The translations under genes were made by a program, and so were the position numbers. From Schizochytrium sp. TIO01 (taxonomy: Eukaryota; Sar; Bigyra; Thraustochytrida; Thraustochytriidae): a stretch of 64,000 bases of DNA. Where the stretch lies: the NCBI GenBank assembly GCA_004764695.1, contig SMSO01000007.1:1061001-1125000 (forward strand), given 5' to 3'. The notes below the pieces were generated by a model that was not told the DNA's origin, searched no databases, and saw only the letters and a list, made by a program, of their open reading frames with translations. This document shows positions 24,089 through 33,107 of this stretch, piece after piece. How positions within the stretch are numbered: position 1 is the first letter of the stretch; every line of letters begins with the position of its first letter.

Positions 24089-26665
24089 ATGGCTCTGCGC
24101 CCCGAGAAGCCGTCGAATCTCGTACGGAGACCTTCAACGAGGTCTATCGTTGGTGCTTTTGAGAGAGTGTTGACTGTTTCTCGGAATTTGCAAGAGAAAA
24201 CTGGTGAATTGGCTTCGAAATTGAAAGTCTCGAGGCACGAAATTCGACCTTCCATTAATCCTTCCTTGGCCCTGGCCATTGATGCTGCAGTGAGAGGAGA
24301 CGAAAAAGCACAGAAGATTGTACGAGAGAGTGAATCCAAAGTTCCTCTGTGTCAGAAAAGGGCGGTCGCGGCGTACACAGCCGCAAGCCACTCTCTCTTT
24401 CGTGTCCTTGCAGACACTGCAGCACTGGAGGAAACAAAGACAGAGTGTGCACTCTTAGTCTCTCAGGCACTCTCCCTTTTCCAAGTTGTTGAAGGTAAGC
24501 AAAACCCGAACACGATTGATAGGCCGTCCATTAGTGAAATCGTTAAGAGTGTGAAAGGGCTTGAAACGAGGCAAGAAGAAGAAGAAGAAGAAGAAGAAGA
24601 AAAGGAGAAAGCAATGCCCTTTCCTCGTCTCTCAAGAAAGAAAGCCAAGCACGGCTTGTCTGCGCCCCTTCACGCGAAAGGGGACGGGACCACTCGGGAT
24701 CAACGTGTTCGAAAGGCGGGAGGCGGAGACGGAATGGCGAGCAACCGACTTAGCACGAGCAGTCGCTCATCGCAGCGAACTGACAACGCGGGGATGCTTA
24801 ACCGACTTGCCCTCTATCATGACCGTCTAAAAACTGAACAAGCTAGACTTCGAGAACTTGAAAAAGATTTGAAAGAGCTGAAAAAGGAGCTACCTGACGG
24901 TGCTGCTCTTGTCCTTGATGATGTTTTAAATGGGGACGTTCCGTTTAAGAATGCAAGAAAAGACGTGAAGGAAAATACGAATTTAGAGGATCGAGAAAGG
25001 GTTCTTTTTCTTGACGCTCTGCGCATAGCATCTGATATGAAGGAAGCCCGAGCTAAAATCGAGAAAACCGAGGGAAAGATTGAGGAATTTGAGTCTGGAG
25101 GCGGTGAAGAAGGAGAAAGCAATTGGCACTTCTCCGGATCAGTTTGGGAATCCCTTGGGTGCGCTTTACCTGAAATTACTCACGATCCTTCTTTACCCGT
25201 ATCAAACACGAATATCTCAAATACGGATAACTATCCTTTTGCCCCGAAGACTGTCCAGGGGATTGACTGGGATAATTTCATGGCATACTGCGCAGATAAA
25301 GGATATTTGGAAAAACTTCAGCAAGAATCAACTAATGAAAGTGTTGGTGATTTACTTGAGAGGTCAATGCGCTCTCTTTATATAAAGTCTGAGAGTTCCG
25401 TTGGACTTTGTTTTTCACAAGTTTTCCAAGCAGTCATCTCTACTCTAGACTTCATTCCAAAAAACCTCCGCTACACGTCTGACAAGTCCTCGACGGGTGG
25501 TCTTCGACCAGATTTTATTATTGGTACCGTCAGAGATGGGGTTACAGTACCTATAAATCCCTTGCTTGTGGGTGAACTGAAGAGTTACAGTTCAGATTCT
25601 GAACCATTTTATTTCCGTTGGTGTGAAAGGAATGGACATGACCCTGAACAATGCCCTAATCGTGCTCATTCTGAGAGGCACACGAATGTGTCCCCAATTA
25701 GACAGTTGTATAACTACATGGTCGACTCTGGCAAGTTTGTTGGTGTTTACTCCCACTATGGCTGTACTGCGGCATTCTTCCGTGACTGTAAAGGCACTCT
25801 TGTTACAACACCGATGCTCCCTGACGACTCTGCTCCAATGAGCGTGCCACAGTTGCTCGCCTTGGTTATCATGATTGCCATGTCTGAGGAGGTGCCGGAA
25901 TTTTACGACGGTAAAAGGCCCATTTTGGTGCCATGCGAAGGTACAAGAAGTTGCAAAGGTGTCAATCATCCCCATACCAGTCTACCTGATGACTGTAAGT
26001 GGGCAGAGGACGATCTCAAGCGTAGCGCTAAACCTAGAACAGGAGCCACTGCAACGAGAAGGGCGGCGAACAAGTCCCTTTACAAAAAGCATGACACTCC
26101 CATCACCTGGGATGATCTCTACAACTGCAAGTACATTTCTGACTGCTACACAGGTAACGCAGTTGAGTGTGAGATCATGGGCGAGCGAGCAGTGGTTAAA
26201 TACAACGATTTCGGCGATCACGAAGATGCTGATGAGCGTCTTGACCAGATTGATTTTGAAGCTGAAGTCTACGCAAACTTGTCTGACTTGCAGGGGGATT
26301 GTATTCCCAAATACCTGGGCCATGGCTCCATTACCGATACTGATGGATCCCAGTATGGTTTTGCTACCTCTTATGCAGGTGAGGCACTCTCGTATGAATC
26401 TCTTGATTCTCTCACTGAAGAGTTCAAGGCAAGCGTCAAGGATGCCCTAGACAAGATACACGCGCGTGGTGTTTTACATGGCGACCTGAGACTTCCGAAC
26501 ATCCTGAAGTCGAAGGACGATCCCGAGAAGGCAGTTTTTATCGACTTCAGTCATTCAGGGATCTATGACGACCCTGATGATCAGTTCTTTCAAGACCACG
26601 CAAGGCTTGAGAAGGAGAACCTCGTCAAGCTCTTGAAAGGCGAAAAAATCAAACAAGTTTTTTGA
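24089..26665 (+). CDS. PD-(D/E)XK nuclease-like and kinase-like fusion (Crinkler-type architecture)
   Basis: An 858-residue single-exon protein; ATG at 24089 follows an A-rich leader. Residues about 1-150 are helical. A Glu/Lys run (about 159-173) and a basic, Ser-rich linker follow, then a coiled coil (about 240-340). A restriction-endonuclease-like domain shows RPDFIIG (about 473), GELKS (about 495) and IRQLYNYM, the D...ExK...Q layout of PD-(D/E)XK enzymes. The C-terminal kinase-like domain has AVVK (about 701), VLHGDLRLPNIL (about 797) and VFIDFSHSG (about 817), keeping the catalytic Asp and the metal-binding Asp. Nuclease plus kinase is an arrangement described for Crinkler-type effectors and related transposon-derived proteins. 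Host defence or effector use is inference. I see no signal peptide. Confidence 0.75.
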   Translation: MALRPEKPSNLVRRPSTRSIVGAFERVLTVSRNLQEKTGELASKLKVSRHEIRPSINPSLALAIDAAVRGDEKAQKIVRESESKVPLCQKRAVAAYTAASHSLFRVLADTAALEETKTECALLVSQALSLFQVVEGKQNPNTIDRPSISEIVKSVKGLETRQEEEEEEEEEKEKAMPFPRLSRKKAKHGLSAPLHAKGDGTTRDQRVRKAGGGDGMASNRLSTSSRSSQRTDNAGMLNRLALYHDRLKTEQARLRELEKDLKELKKELPDGAALVLDDVLNGDVPFKNARKDVKENTNLEDRERVLFLDALRIASDMKEARAKIEKTEGKIEEFESGGGEEGESNWHFSGSVWESLGCALPEITHDPSLPVSNTNISNTDNYPFAPKTVQGIDWDNFMAYCADKGYLEKLQQESTNESVGDLLERSMRSLYIKSESSVGLCFSQVFQAVISTLDFIPKNLRYTSDKSSTGGLRPDFIIGTVRDGVTVPINPLLVGELKSYSSDSEPFYFRWCERNGHDPEQCPNRAHSERHTNVSPIRQLYNYMVDSGKFVGVYSHYGCTAAFFRDCKGTLVTTPMLPDDSAPMSVPQLLALVIMIAMSEEVPEFYDGKRPILVPCEGTRSCKGVNHPHTSLPDDCKWAEDDLKRSAKPRTGATATRRAANKSLYKKHDTPITWDDLYNCKYISDCYTGNAVECEIMGERAVVKYNDFGDHEDADERLDQIDFEAEVYANLSDLQGDCIPKYLGHGSITDTDGSQYGFATSYAGEALSYESLDSLTEEFKASVKDALDKIHARGVLHGDLRLPNILKSKDDPEKAVFIDFSHSGIYDDPDDQFFQDHARLEKENLVKLLKGEKIKQVF

Positions 26666-26771
26666 ACACTCACAAGTTAATAACCCCTAACTCATGAAAA
26701 GAAGAAGAAGAAGAAGAAATAATCAATGTTTGTTTTGTTTCCAATCCATTTTATAATAAAATGCTACTTAG

Positions 26772-26887
26772 TTAGGTTACGGAGAGGATCTCTCGCAAGT
26801 GATTTTCCACTGCAGAACTTGTGTACTCACTGAACCGCCGCTTGTCTTTGGATTGATGGCAAGTTTCGAACAATGCCAACGGATCCA

Positions 26888-26928
<41 letters not shown>

Positions 26929-27530
26929 ACTTTAGTCGCTTCGGCGTAGTCTTGGGAGGGTCCAAGCAATGGAATTGGGCCTGGGACAAAGGAGTTAAGT
27001 AGCCACGAAAAGAGCACACGAGCGGTCCTTCCATTGCCAAATGCAAAGGGTTTGAGAAACAGGAACCTTGCTGTGAATTCTGTCGCAACGTGCAAAGCAT
27101 CTTGCAATGCGGCGGCTTCTACATCTTTTACATCTTGCTTTCCTGTGATCGAGAAAGGCGTGGTTTGGTATTTTATAATGAGATTCCTCAGTGCACGATC
27201 AAGAAGCCCAGGGGTTGGATGAACAAGAGGAATTCTTGTCAAATCACAGCTAATTTGGTGACGCCTGAATGAGAATGCGGATGCACTTCGCAATTTGCTG
27301 CTGCTGTGGGGCTGGCCGAGGATGATTGCGTTAAGTTTGCAGAGAAACGAAAAGGAAAGGCCGCCATCATAATGCATTGCGAACTTGTAAGCTTCAACGA
27401 GGTTGGTTCTGTTTTTTTCTTCGGTTTCCAGGGCTACTCGCTGTAAAAACCAAGTTATCAAGGGGCCGTTTTGCAGTTCGCAGCGACTCCTTGCTTCTCG
27501 CGCTAGTTCACTCAAGTCAAGGCCGGTCAT
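26772..27530 (-). CDS. Fic-family protein with substituted catalytic His
   Basis: A 252-residue protein from ATG at 27530. Fic enzymes usually transfer AMP to hydroxyl side chains through an HPFx(D/E)GNGRxxR loop. Here the loop reads LKPFAFGNGRTAR: the anion-binding GNGR core and final Arg are kept, but the catalytic His is Lys and the acidic residue is Phe. HPTPGLLDRAL earlier resembles the helical region of Fic folds. An 11-residue Ala run near residue 212 comes from a GCT/GCA repeat. AMP transfer is unlikely. It may bind nucleotides without turnover or use different chemistry. The leader before the ATG is A/C-rich (AAAACAAAACAACAACAG), like the cluster genes to the right. Confidence 0.75.
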
Positions 27531-27698
27531 TTTTCTGTTGTTGTTTTGTTTTGTTTTTGTAGATTTGCTTGGTTGATGAAAGAAGTGCAGAGAAAATTAA
27601 ATTTGTTCGTTCTTCTTCTTGATTTGACTATTTTCTAATGAATAAAAGCGCGTTGGTTCTTTTATTTTCATGTTTTTGCTTCCTTGTTATATATTAAA

Positions 27699-28238
27699 TT
27701 AAACCCAAGGTTCCATTCGTTCTCTGGAGAGCCGCACGTCAAAAATGACACCATCGTTCGCACCGGTAATCAAGGTGCTAGAGAGTGTGACATCAAAGAG
27801 ATAATTGCCGTAAGAAATGTCCTGCTTTTGGATGTCTCCTAGACAGTCAATGTCTAGCTCAGGGAGGCAAATTTCGCCTAGAAAGCCGCGCAGCCGGGCT
27901 GGTGCAATGTAAACTCTATCTCCATCTTCTTCAATTAAGGCAAGATCAGACTCTTCAAGAGGGAGTACCTCGTGCGCAGCAGGGGAAACGCACATGGCCA
28001 CTTTGGCATTATCATACTTGTACGCAAATAGAACGACCGTCTCACTAAGCAACTCAAGAGAGTATTCAATGTTGTCCTGATGAAATCCAACATCTTCTTC
28101 CTTTTCGTAATCCACGTAGAAATTCGGTAGCCAAGCCATTTGTTTTCTGGGTCTGGTACGTTTGTTTTCTTCTTCTTGTTTTGGTTCTACATTTCTCTTG
28201 GGTTTGGGACGGTTCTGCAGTGGATTGCTTGGAAACAT
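27699..28238 (-). CDS. Unrecognised 179-residue protein
   Basis: The first ATG is at 28238; the frame is open a little further upstream without one. The N-terminal 35 residues are basic and Pro/Lys/Glu-rich and could be a nuclear-localisation or disordered tail (NRPKPKRN, KRTRPRKQ). The remainder looks like a compact mixed alpha/beta domain rich in acidic residues, ending in RLSRERMEPWV. I recognise no family. It lies between the Fic gene and the TCGA-rich element, at the left edge of the virus-like block. Whether it belongs to the host or the block is open; its leader is not A-rich. Confidence 0.55.
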   Translation of the reverse strand: MFPSNPLQNRPKPKRNVEPKQEEENKRTRPRKQMAWLPNFYVDYEKEEDVGFHQDNIEYSLELLSETVVLFAYKYDNAKVAMCVSPAAHEVLPLEESDLALIEEDGDRVYIAPARLRGFLGEICLPELDIDCLGDIQKQDISYGNYLFDVTLSSTLITGANDGVIFDVRLSRERMEPWV

Positions 28239-28681
28239 GGCAACAATAAACGCGCACGCCCAACACAAAGGGAATAAATCAGAACAAATTTGGGTTTTGC
28301 TTGGTCATTTTACAATTTTGTCCTATATCAAAGTTATCCTAGTGTAAACCCTATCAACCTCATGAGTAAGAATATGTACTTCCAGGAGTCCCACCTGCTT
28401 GAACCATTCTCGACGCCACAACTATATAATACTACTGGACTGTTACCTTTGATTCATCGACTAAGTTGTCTCCTACTATAAACTCTAGTATGAAAAATAA
28501 CTCGAGTGGTGTGTTCAGAACAGTTAGGGAACAGTCGAATCGACAGGTCGAATCGGTCGATAGAGTCGATTCGACTCAATCGACTGGTCGAATCGGTCGT
28601 TCTCTATAGTGGAACGATATAGAACACATCAGAATTCAATCCAAAGGGCCAAAAAGTCGAGTCAAACAGACCAAAAAAACC
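28239..28681. promoter_or_regulatory. Divergent intergenic region with TCGA-rich element
   Basis: Divergent spacer. Positions 28534-28600 hold eight TCGA tetramers, two copies of GGTCGAATCGGTCG and the perfect hairpin GAGTCGA-T-TCGACTC (28563-28577). The element is CpG-rich in AT-rich surroundings. It could be a protein-binding array, an end of the mobile block or an origin element. Confidence 0.45.
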
Positions 28682-29878
28682 ATGGCAACGCCATTTAGGG
28701 AACGCCAGACCAATGCGAATGTGGGTGTCGCTCAAGATGGCGTTCCCTGGCCACCCCCGCCGACTACTGCAAAGAAAGCGAGGCGACCAAGGGCGGCGGC
28801 GAACAACGCAAGCTCTTCTTCTTCTTCCTCCATTAGCCATGACCTTGAAAATGAAACAGGGCGACAAGAAGAAAATCGTGGTTCTTCAACCAAGCTCCTC
28901 GAACAGCTGATTTCAACGGTGGGTCAACTGGAAGAGAGCATCAAAGGCCTGCATAAGGACTTGCGCAGAGGTGAGAAGCGCATGAGGCGCATGGAGCACG
29001 TTGTTTCCACGCTGGTAGAAGCTACCGGACAGGATTTCGCTCAAATCCAGGAAAGGCTCAAGGCGGATAACGAGAGGCTCCGCAAGGTCTTCAAAAAGAC
29101 ATTACCCTTCGTACAGCTCAGTAGTGCAGATGAACAAGGGGGCAAGGAAATTGCTGCTCGAATCGGCGAGCTCGATCTCCCACACGAAGAGCACGAGGGA
29201 GCTGGCTTACAAATTAACCAGCTGGAGGTGGCTAGCATGAATAATGACGACAATGATGATGATGACTTTCATCACGGTGGGAATAGCGATCAAGAGCAAG
29301 AAGAAGAGGAGGAAGAGGAAGAAGACCAAGAGGAGAAGCAGAGGAAAATGTACGAAGCGTTAAAAGAGCCCTTTGATAAATGGTTCCTGGCTTCAGGCAG
29401 TCAACGCATTCCTATGGTGTTCACCTTTCTTGCTGCGAAGAACATGAATCCCCGGCCTTACAGCAATTCAAAATCAGGGAAAAGAAGGGATAAAGATATG
29501 AAAGAAAGGGCTGCTTTTGTTCAAAGGTACTATAAGAATAAAATGCAGAGACTGCCCCTTTGGAGCGAGCTGATCAAGGATTACTTGGATTACGCGGAGG
29601 CATCTGAGCACCGCGAGATTTCATTTCCTGCAAACTTCAATGCTTTCAGTGTCGATGCGGTCAACGCAGGTCTCAAACAGAGCTACGCAACGTTCCAGGC
29701 TCGGCTGATGGACTCTTTCCGCAAGACGGTTACCCTAAAGCACGAGAATGACGACCGTCTAAGACAAGAATGGACTGTTATCCTGGAGCACGTATTTGAG
29801 GAAAAAGAGCTCACCGTTCCGTTCCGCGCGGAGGAAGAACAAGAACAGTCTGATAGCAGTGACTCAGACGACGAATGA
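28682..29878 (+). CDS. Unrecognised coiled-coil protein with acidic stretches
   Basis: A 398-residue protein from ATG at 28682 in a good context (AAAAACCATGG). Layout: a basic, Pro/Ser-rich N-terminus (1-60), a coiled coil of about 65-150 (heptad-like LEESIKGLHKDLRRGEKRMR), a very acidic run with poly-Glu (about 180-220), then a folded region (about 225-385) with KWFLASGSQRIPMVF and aromatic clusters, and an acidic tail ending SDSDDE. No known motif is visible. It is the first of the closely packed intronless ORFs. A nucleic-acid-associated or structural role is possible but unproven. Confidence 0.65.
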   Translation: MATPFRERQTNANVGVAQDGVPWPPPPTTAKKARRPRAAANNASSSSSSSISHDLENETGRQEENRGSSTKLLEQLISTVGQLEESIKGLHKDLRRGEKRMRRMEHVVSTLVEATGQDFAQIQERLKADNERLRKVFKKTLPFVQLSSADEQGGKEIAARIGELDLPHEEHEGAGLQINQLEVASMNNDDNDDDDFHHGGNSDQEQEEEEEEEEDQEEKQRKMYEALKEPFDKWFLASGSQRIPMVFTFLAAKNMNPRPYSNSKSGKRRDKDMKERAAFVQRYYKNKMQRLPLWSELIKDYLDYAEASEHREISFPANFNAFSVDAVNAGLKQSYATFQARLMDSFRKTVTLKHENDDRLRQEWTVILEHVFEEKELTVPFRAEEEQEQSDSSDSDDE

Positions 29879-30019
29879 GTGAATGAATGACAATTTTAGA
29901 AATCAATTTTCCCCCTTTTTTAAAAATTTATCACCTTTAAAAATAACAGAAAGTAAGAACAAGTCTATTCATTCTTTCTTTTCTTTCTTTCTTTTCTTTC
30001 TTTCTTTCTTTCTTTCATC

Positions 30020-30505
30020 ATGACTAGCACCCAGGTAGCTACTACAACTACATCCAGCATCCAAGACAGAACGAGCACAATTACCGAGCTCCAGCGCCTC
30101 GGCGCGCTCGCGCGCTCAATTGAAGGGACAGAAGGAGCCTCGGACGGCACTTTGCAAAGCAACACAGACCGCCTCGGCACGCTCTGGCTGGGCGCAGCGG
30201 ACTTACTTTTTCGTTACCCAGCCAGTCTCTCTTCAATCCAGTCATCTAGCATGCTTAGTGCACACCTTGGTAGTGACCGAGATAGCTTGGTTGCATGGGC
30301 GGGCGCGCCTGACGCTTCTGTGACTGTGGATGAATACGAAGCAGACCTTCGCGCGATACAGAAAACTGTGGGTGAGACTAGGCGGGACCGCGTGCCCTCC
30401 ATTGTATCAATCGTCTCTCTGGTTGCTGTGGTCGCAGGTTTACTTGCTGCTTTCCTGATGCTTCAAAGAGAGTTACCTCGTTTACGGTGGACTGCTTTCT
30501 TTTAG
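30020..30505 (+). CDS. C-terminally membrane-anchored small protein
   Basis: A 161-residue protein from ATG at 30020 directly after a TTTC-rich tract. It has a Thr/Ser-rich N-terminus, a helical middle and one transmembrane segment near residues 126-147 (VSIVSLVAVVAGLLAAFLML), followed by a short basic tail. There is no signal peptide. The design matches the 195-residue protein at 53.1 kb (Thr-rich N-terminus, C-terminal membrane segment), although the sequences are not clearly homologous. In this setting it could be a virion-membrane protein, by inference only. Confidence 0.65.
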   Translation: MTSTQVATTTTSSIQDRTSTITELQRLGALARSIEGTEGASDGTLQSNTDRLGTLWLGAADLLFRYPASLSSIQSSSMLSAHLGSDRDSLVAWAGAPDASVTVDEYEADLRAIQKTVGETRRDRVPSIVSIVSLVAVVAGLLAAFLMLQRELPRLRWTAFF

Positions 30506-30551
30506 GCATAATTCTTCTGAAAACACAAACAAAAACAAAAACAAAAACAAT

Positions 30552-31016
30552 TTAGTTATTGTCGCAGGTTCGAATCATCACCCTTTCAGGGGAGAAAGGC
30601 GAGTTTAGGTACTTGGATAACAAGCTACGGATCTCACTCTCCTCAAGCAAGGATGGGTACGCAGTGATTGTGACCTGCATATCTTTATGGTAGCGACCTT
30701 TACTCAGATCGTCCAGTAGTCTTCTTAGAAAGTCCCTGTCATTCAAAGCGATTTGGATTTTCTTCAGTTTTTTCAATTGATTGAAAGCGAAGTAATCTTC
30801 GAGTTCTTCATTATACAAAAGCTATCCTCTGTATAATGGGTTTCTCAGGATCATCATTTCGTGCGCGTTGAGTAGTTGCATCGCGCGACCGAAGAGAATT
30901 GAATCAGCTTGGTCGTCATCCTCCTCGTATTGCTCGAACTCGTTTCCGACGAGGAATTGAACCGCGTGAGGTGCCGGCCGCCCGGGCAGGCCACTCTTCA
31001 GGATATGATAAACCAT
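30552..31016 (-). pseudogene. Four-copy family, copy 1, broken by an in-frame TAG
   Basis: It starts at ATG 31016 (MVYHILKSG) and stays in one frame to 30552, except for TAG at 30824-30822. The stop falls exactly where intact copies have Glu in YSGEL (here YRG-stop-LLYNEEL), as expected for a single GAG-to-TAG change. The downstream part keeps the family pattern VTITAYPSLLEE...SPFSPERVMI. It is the most diverged copy. No known domain is visible; the family is about 150 residues long with a conserved LKKIxIxLxDxxFxxxLLxDL core. Confidence 0.75.
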
Positions 31017-31235
31017 GCCTTTCTTCTTCTTCTTCTTCTTCTTCTTCTTCTTTCAAGGGTCTGGAGATAATTTAGAGAATTCAACATTTTCTTTAATCTT
31101 TTTTTTTCTTCCTTCTTCTTTCATTGAGTAACCTAGCTAAGTCGCATTGGATGAAGTAACCTAGCTAGGTAGGTCCACACGGGAAATGAATGAATGAGTA
31201 ATGAGAGAGAAAGGTGGTGAGGGGGGGGGATTCAC

Positions 31236-31694
31236 TTAAGCGGTGGTCGCGTCTTCGATGATCACCCTTTCCTGCGAGAAAGGCGAGTTTGGGTCACTAT
31301 CCAGCATCTCACGAATGGCCTTTTCGTCGAGAAGACCCGGGTAAGTTGCAATCGTGACCTGCAAATCATCGGAATAGTCAATCATTTTCAGATCCCAAAG
31401 GAGTTGTCGCACAAACCTCTCGTCATCCAGTCTTATCCAAATCTTTTTGAGGTTAGGGAGCTCGTAGACCTCACGGAAAAATTCATGGATAGCTGCATCA
31501 TAAAAAAGTTGACCCACGTGAAGCTCTTGTTTGTAGATCTCCATTCTTGTACAATCCCTCATTCTCGTCACGTTCTCCTTGAACATTTCTTCGGTATAAT
31601 CATCGTTCTCGTCGGGTTCAAACCCGTCGTCACCAACTCCGAATGCAAAGCATGGGAGGCAAACACACCCGCCTTCAAGAAGATGGCAAACCAT
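31236..31694 (-). CDS. Four-copy family, copy 2, intact
   Basis: 152 residues from ATG at 31694. The N-terminus is MVCHLLEGG, then an acidic region, then the core IWIRLDDERFVRQLLWDL, then VTIATYPGLLDEKAI and SPFSQERVIIEDA. The alternating helix/strand pattern is reminiscent of leucine-rich or F-box-associated folds, but I cannot assign it. The leader is AAAC-rich on the coding strand. The neighbouring copies on either side have premature stops or frameshifts while this frame is clean. Confidence 0.7.
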   Translation of the reverse strand: MVCHLLEGGCVCLPCFAFGVGDDGFEPDENDDYTEEMFKENVTRMRDCTRMEIYKQELHVGQLFYDAAIHEFFREVYELPNLKKIWIRLDDERFVRQLLWDLKMIDYSDDLQVTIATYPGLLDEKAIREMLDSDPNSPFSQERVIIEDATTA

Positions 31695-31955
31695 CGTGTT
31701 TTTGTTTGTTTGTTTTTTTTGTTTGACTTTCCTTTTTCCTGCAAACTTTCTTCCTTTTCTTCTCAGGGTAGATAATTTGGCAGGGTAATTATTCTTTCTG
31801 CAAACTTTCTTCCTTTTCTTCTCGGGCTGGATAATTTGGCAAGGTAATTATTTATTCTTTCTGTTCTTCCATAATTTCTTCTTTGTTAAGTAACCTAGCT
31901 AAGTCGCATCGGAAATGAAATGAGCGGTGAGAAGGGCCGGGAGGATCTTAGGAGA

Positions 31956-32411
31956 TCACTTAAGTGGTCTTGTTTCAATGATCACCCTTCCCTGAGAGAA
32001 AGGCGAGTTGCTGCCTGTGTACAGCATCTTGCGAATGGTCTTTTCATCGAGAAGACTCGGGTAAGCCGCAATCGTGACCTGCACATCATCGGAATATTCA
32101 ATCATTTTCAGATCCCCAATGAGTTCTCGTAAAAAGCTCTCGTCATTCAGTCTTATATAGATCTTTTTGAGTTCAGGGAGTTCGTAGACCTCCCGGAAAA
32201 ATTCTTTGATACCCGCATCATACCAAAGTTCACCTGAGTAAAGGTTGTTCCTGCAGATCAGCATTTCTTTACATTCCCTCTCATCACGTTCCGCTGGAAA
32301 AGTTCTTCGGGATAATCACCGTACTTGTCGAGCTCAAACCCTTCGTCGCCAATTTGGAATGAAAAGAGTGGGAAGCCCAAGTTTCCGCCTTGAAGAACAT
32401 GGTAAACCATC
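31956..32411 (-). pseudogene. Four-copy family, copy 3, frameshifted
   Basis: It starts at ATG 32411 (MVYHVLQGGNLGF) and reads well for about 42 residues to FQRNV. Between AACGTG and GAATGT it has 8 bases where copy 4 has 12. This net four-base loss shifts the frame into a TGA. The rest (32264-31956) is well preserved in the other frame: LKKIYIRLNDESFLREL, VTIAAYPSLLDEKTI. It is very close to copy 4, so the lesion is recent. Confidence 0.8.
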
Positions 32412-32472
32412 GTGTTTGCTTGTTTGTTTGTTTGTTTGTTTGTTTGTTTGTTTGTTTGTTTGTTTGTTTGTT
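32412..32472. repeat. (TTTG)n tract before copy 3
   Basis: About 15 TTTG units immediately 5' of the copy-3 start, reading CAAA in the coding direction. Confidence 0.93.
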
Positions 32473-32645
32473 TTTCCTAGTTTTTCTACAAACTCCTTCT
32501 CCTTTTCTTCTTAGGGTAGATAATTTGGCAAGGTGATTATTCTTTCTAAAAACTTTTTTTTCTTACTTCTTTTCTTTGTTATGGAACCTAGCTAAGTTGC
32601 ATTGAAATGAATGAATGAGTGACGAGGGAGATCTTAGGAGATCAC

Positions 32646-33101
32646 TTAAGCGGTCTTGTTTTCAATGATCACTCTTTCCTGGGAGAAAGGCGAGTCGTTG
32701 CCTCTATACAGCATCTTGCGAATGGTCTTTTCATCGAGAAGACCAGGGTAAGCTGCAATTGTGACCTGCAAATCATCGGAATATTCAATCATTTTCAGAT
32801 CCTCAAGGAGTTCTTGTACAAAACTCTCGTCATCCAGGCCTATCCAGATCTTTTTGACTCTAGGGAGTTCGTAGACCCCCTCGAAAAATTCTTTGATACC
32901 CGCATCATACGAAAGTTCACCTGAGTAAAGGCGGTTCCTAAAGATCAGCATTTCTTCACATTCCATCATCCTCCCCACGTTCTGCCGGAAAAGTCCTTCG
33001 GGGTAACCACCGTACTTGTTGAGCTTGAACCCTTCGTCACCAATTTGGAATGAAAAGATAGGTTGGCTGAAGCTTCCGCCTTGAAGAACATGATAAACCA
33101 T
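32646..33101 (-). CDS. Four-copy family, copy 4, intact
   Basis: 151 residues from ATG at 33101. Conserved segments are FQIGDEGFKLNKYGGYPE, MMECEEMLIFRNRLYSGEL, VKKIWIGLDDESFVQELLEDL, VTIAAYPGLLDEKTIRKML and SPFSQERVIIENK. No membrane segment or known motif is seen. It begins only a few bases after the 470-bp CAAA array, so its transcript leader must either contain that array or start within or beyond it. Confidence 0.7.
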   Translation of the reverse strand: MVYHVLQGGSFSQPIFSFQIGDEGFKLNKYGGYPEGLFRQNVGRMMECEEMLIFRNRLYSGELSYDAGIKEFFEGVYELPRVKKIWIGLDDESFVQELLEDLKMIEYSDDLQVTIAAYPGLLDEKTIRKMLYRGNDSPFSQERVIIENKTA

Positions 33102-33107
33102 CGCGTT

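Noticed and set aside
23719-24339. 206-codon minus-strand ORF overlapping the start of the nuclease-kinase gene
   Set aside because: About 40% is antisense to the real gene and the remainder has no recognisable feature.
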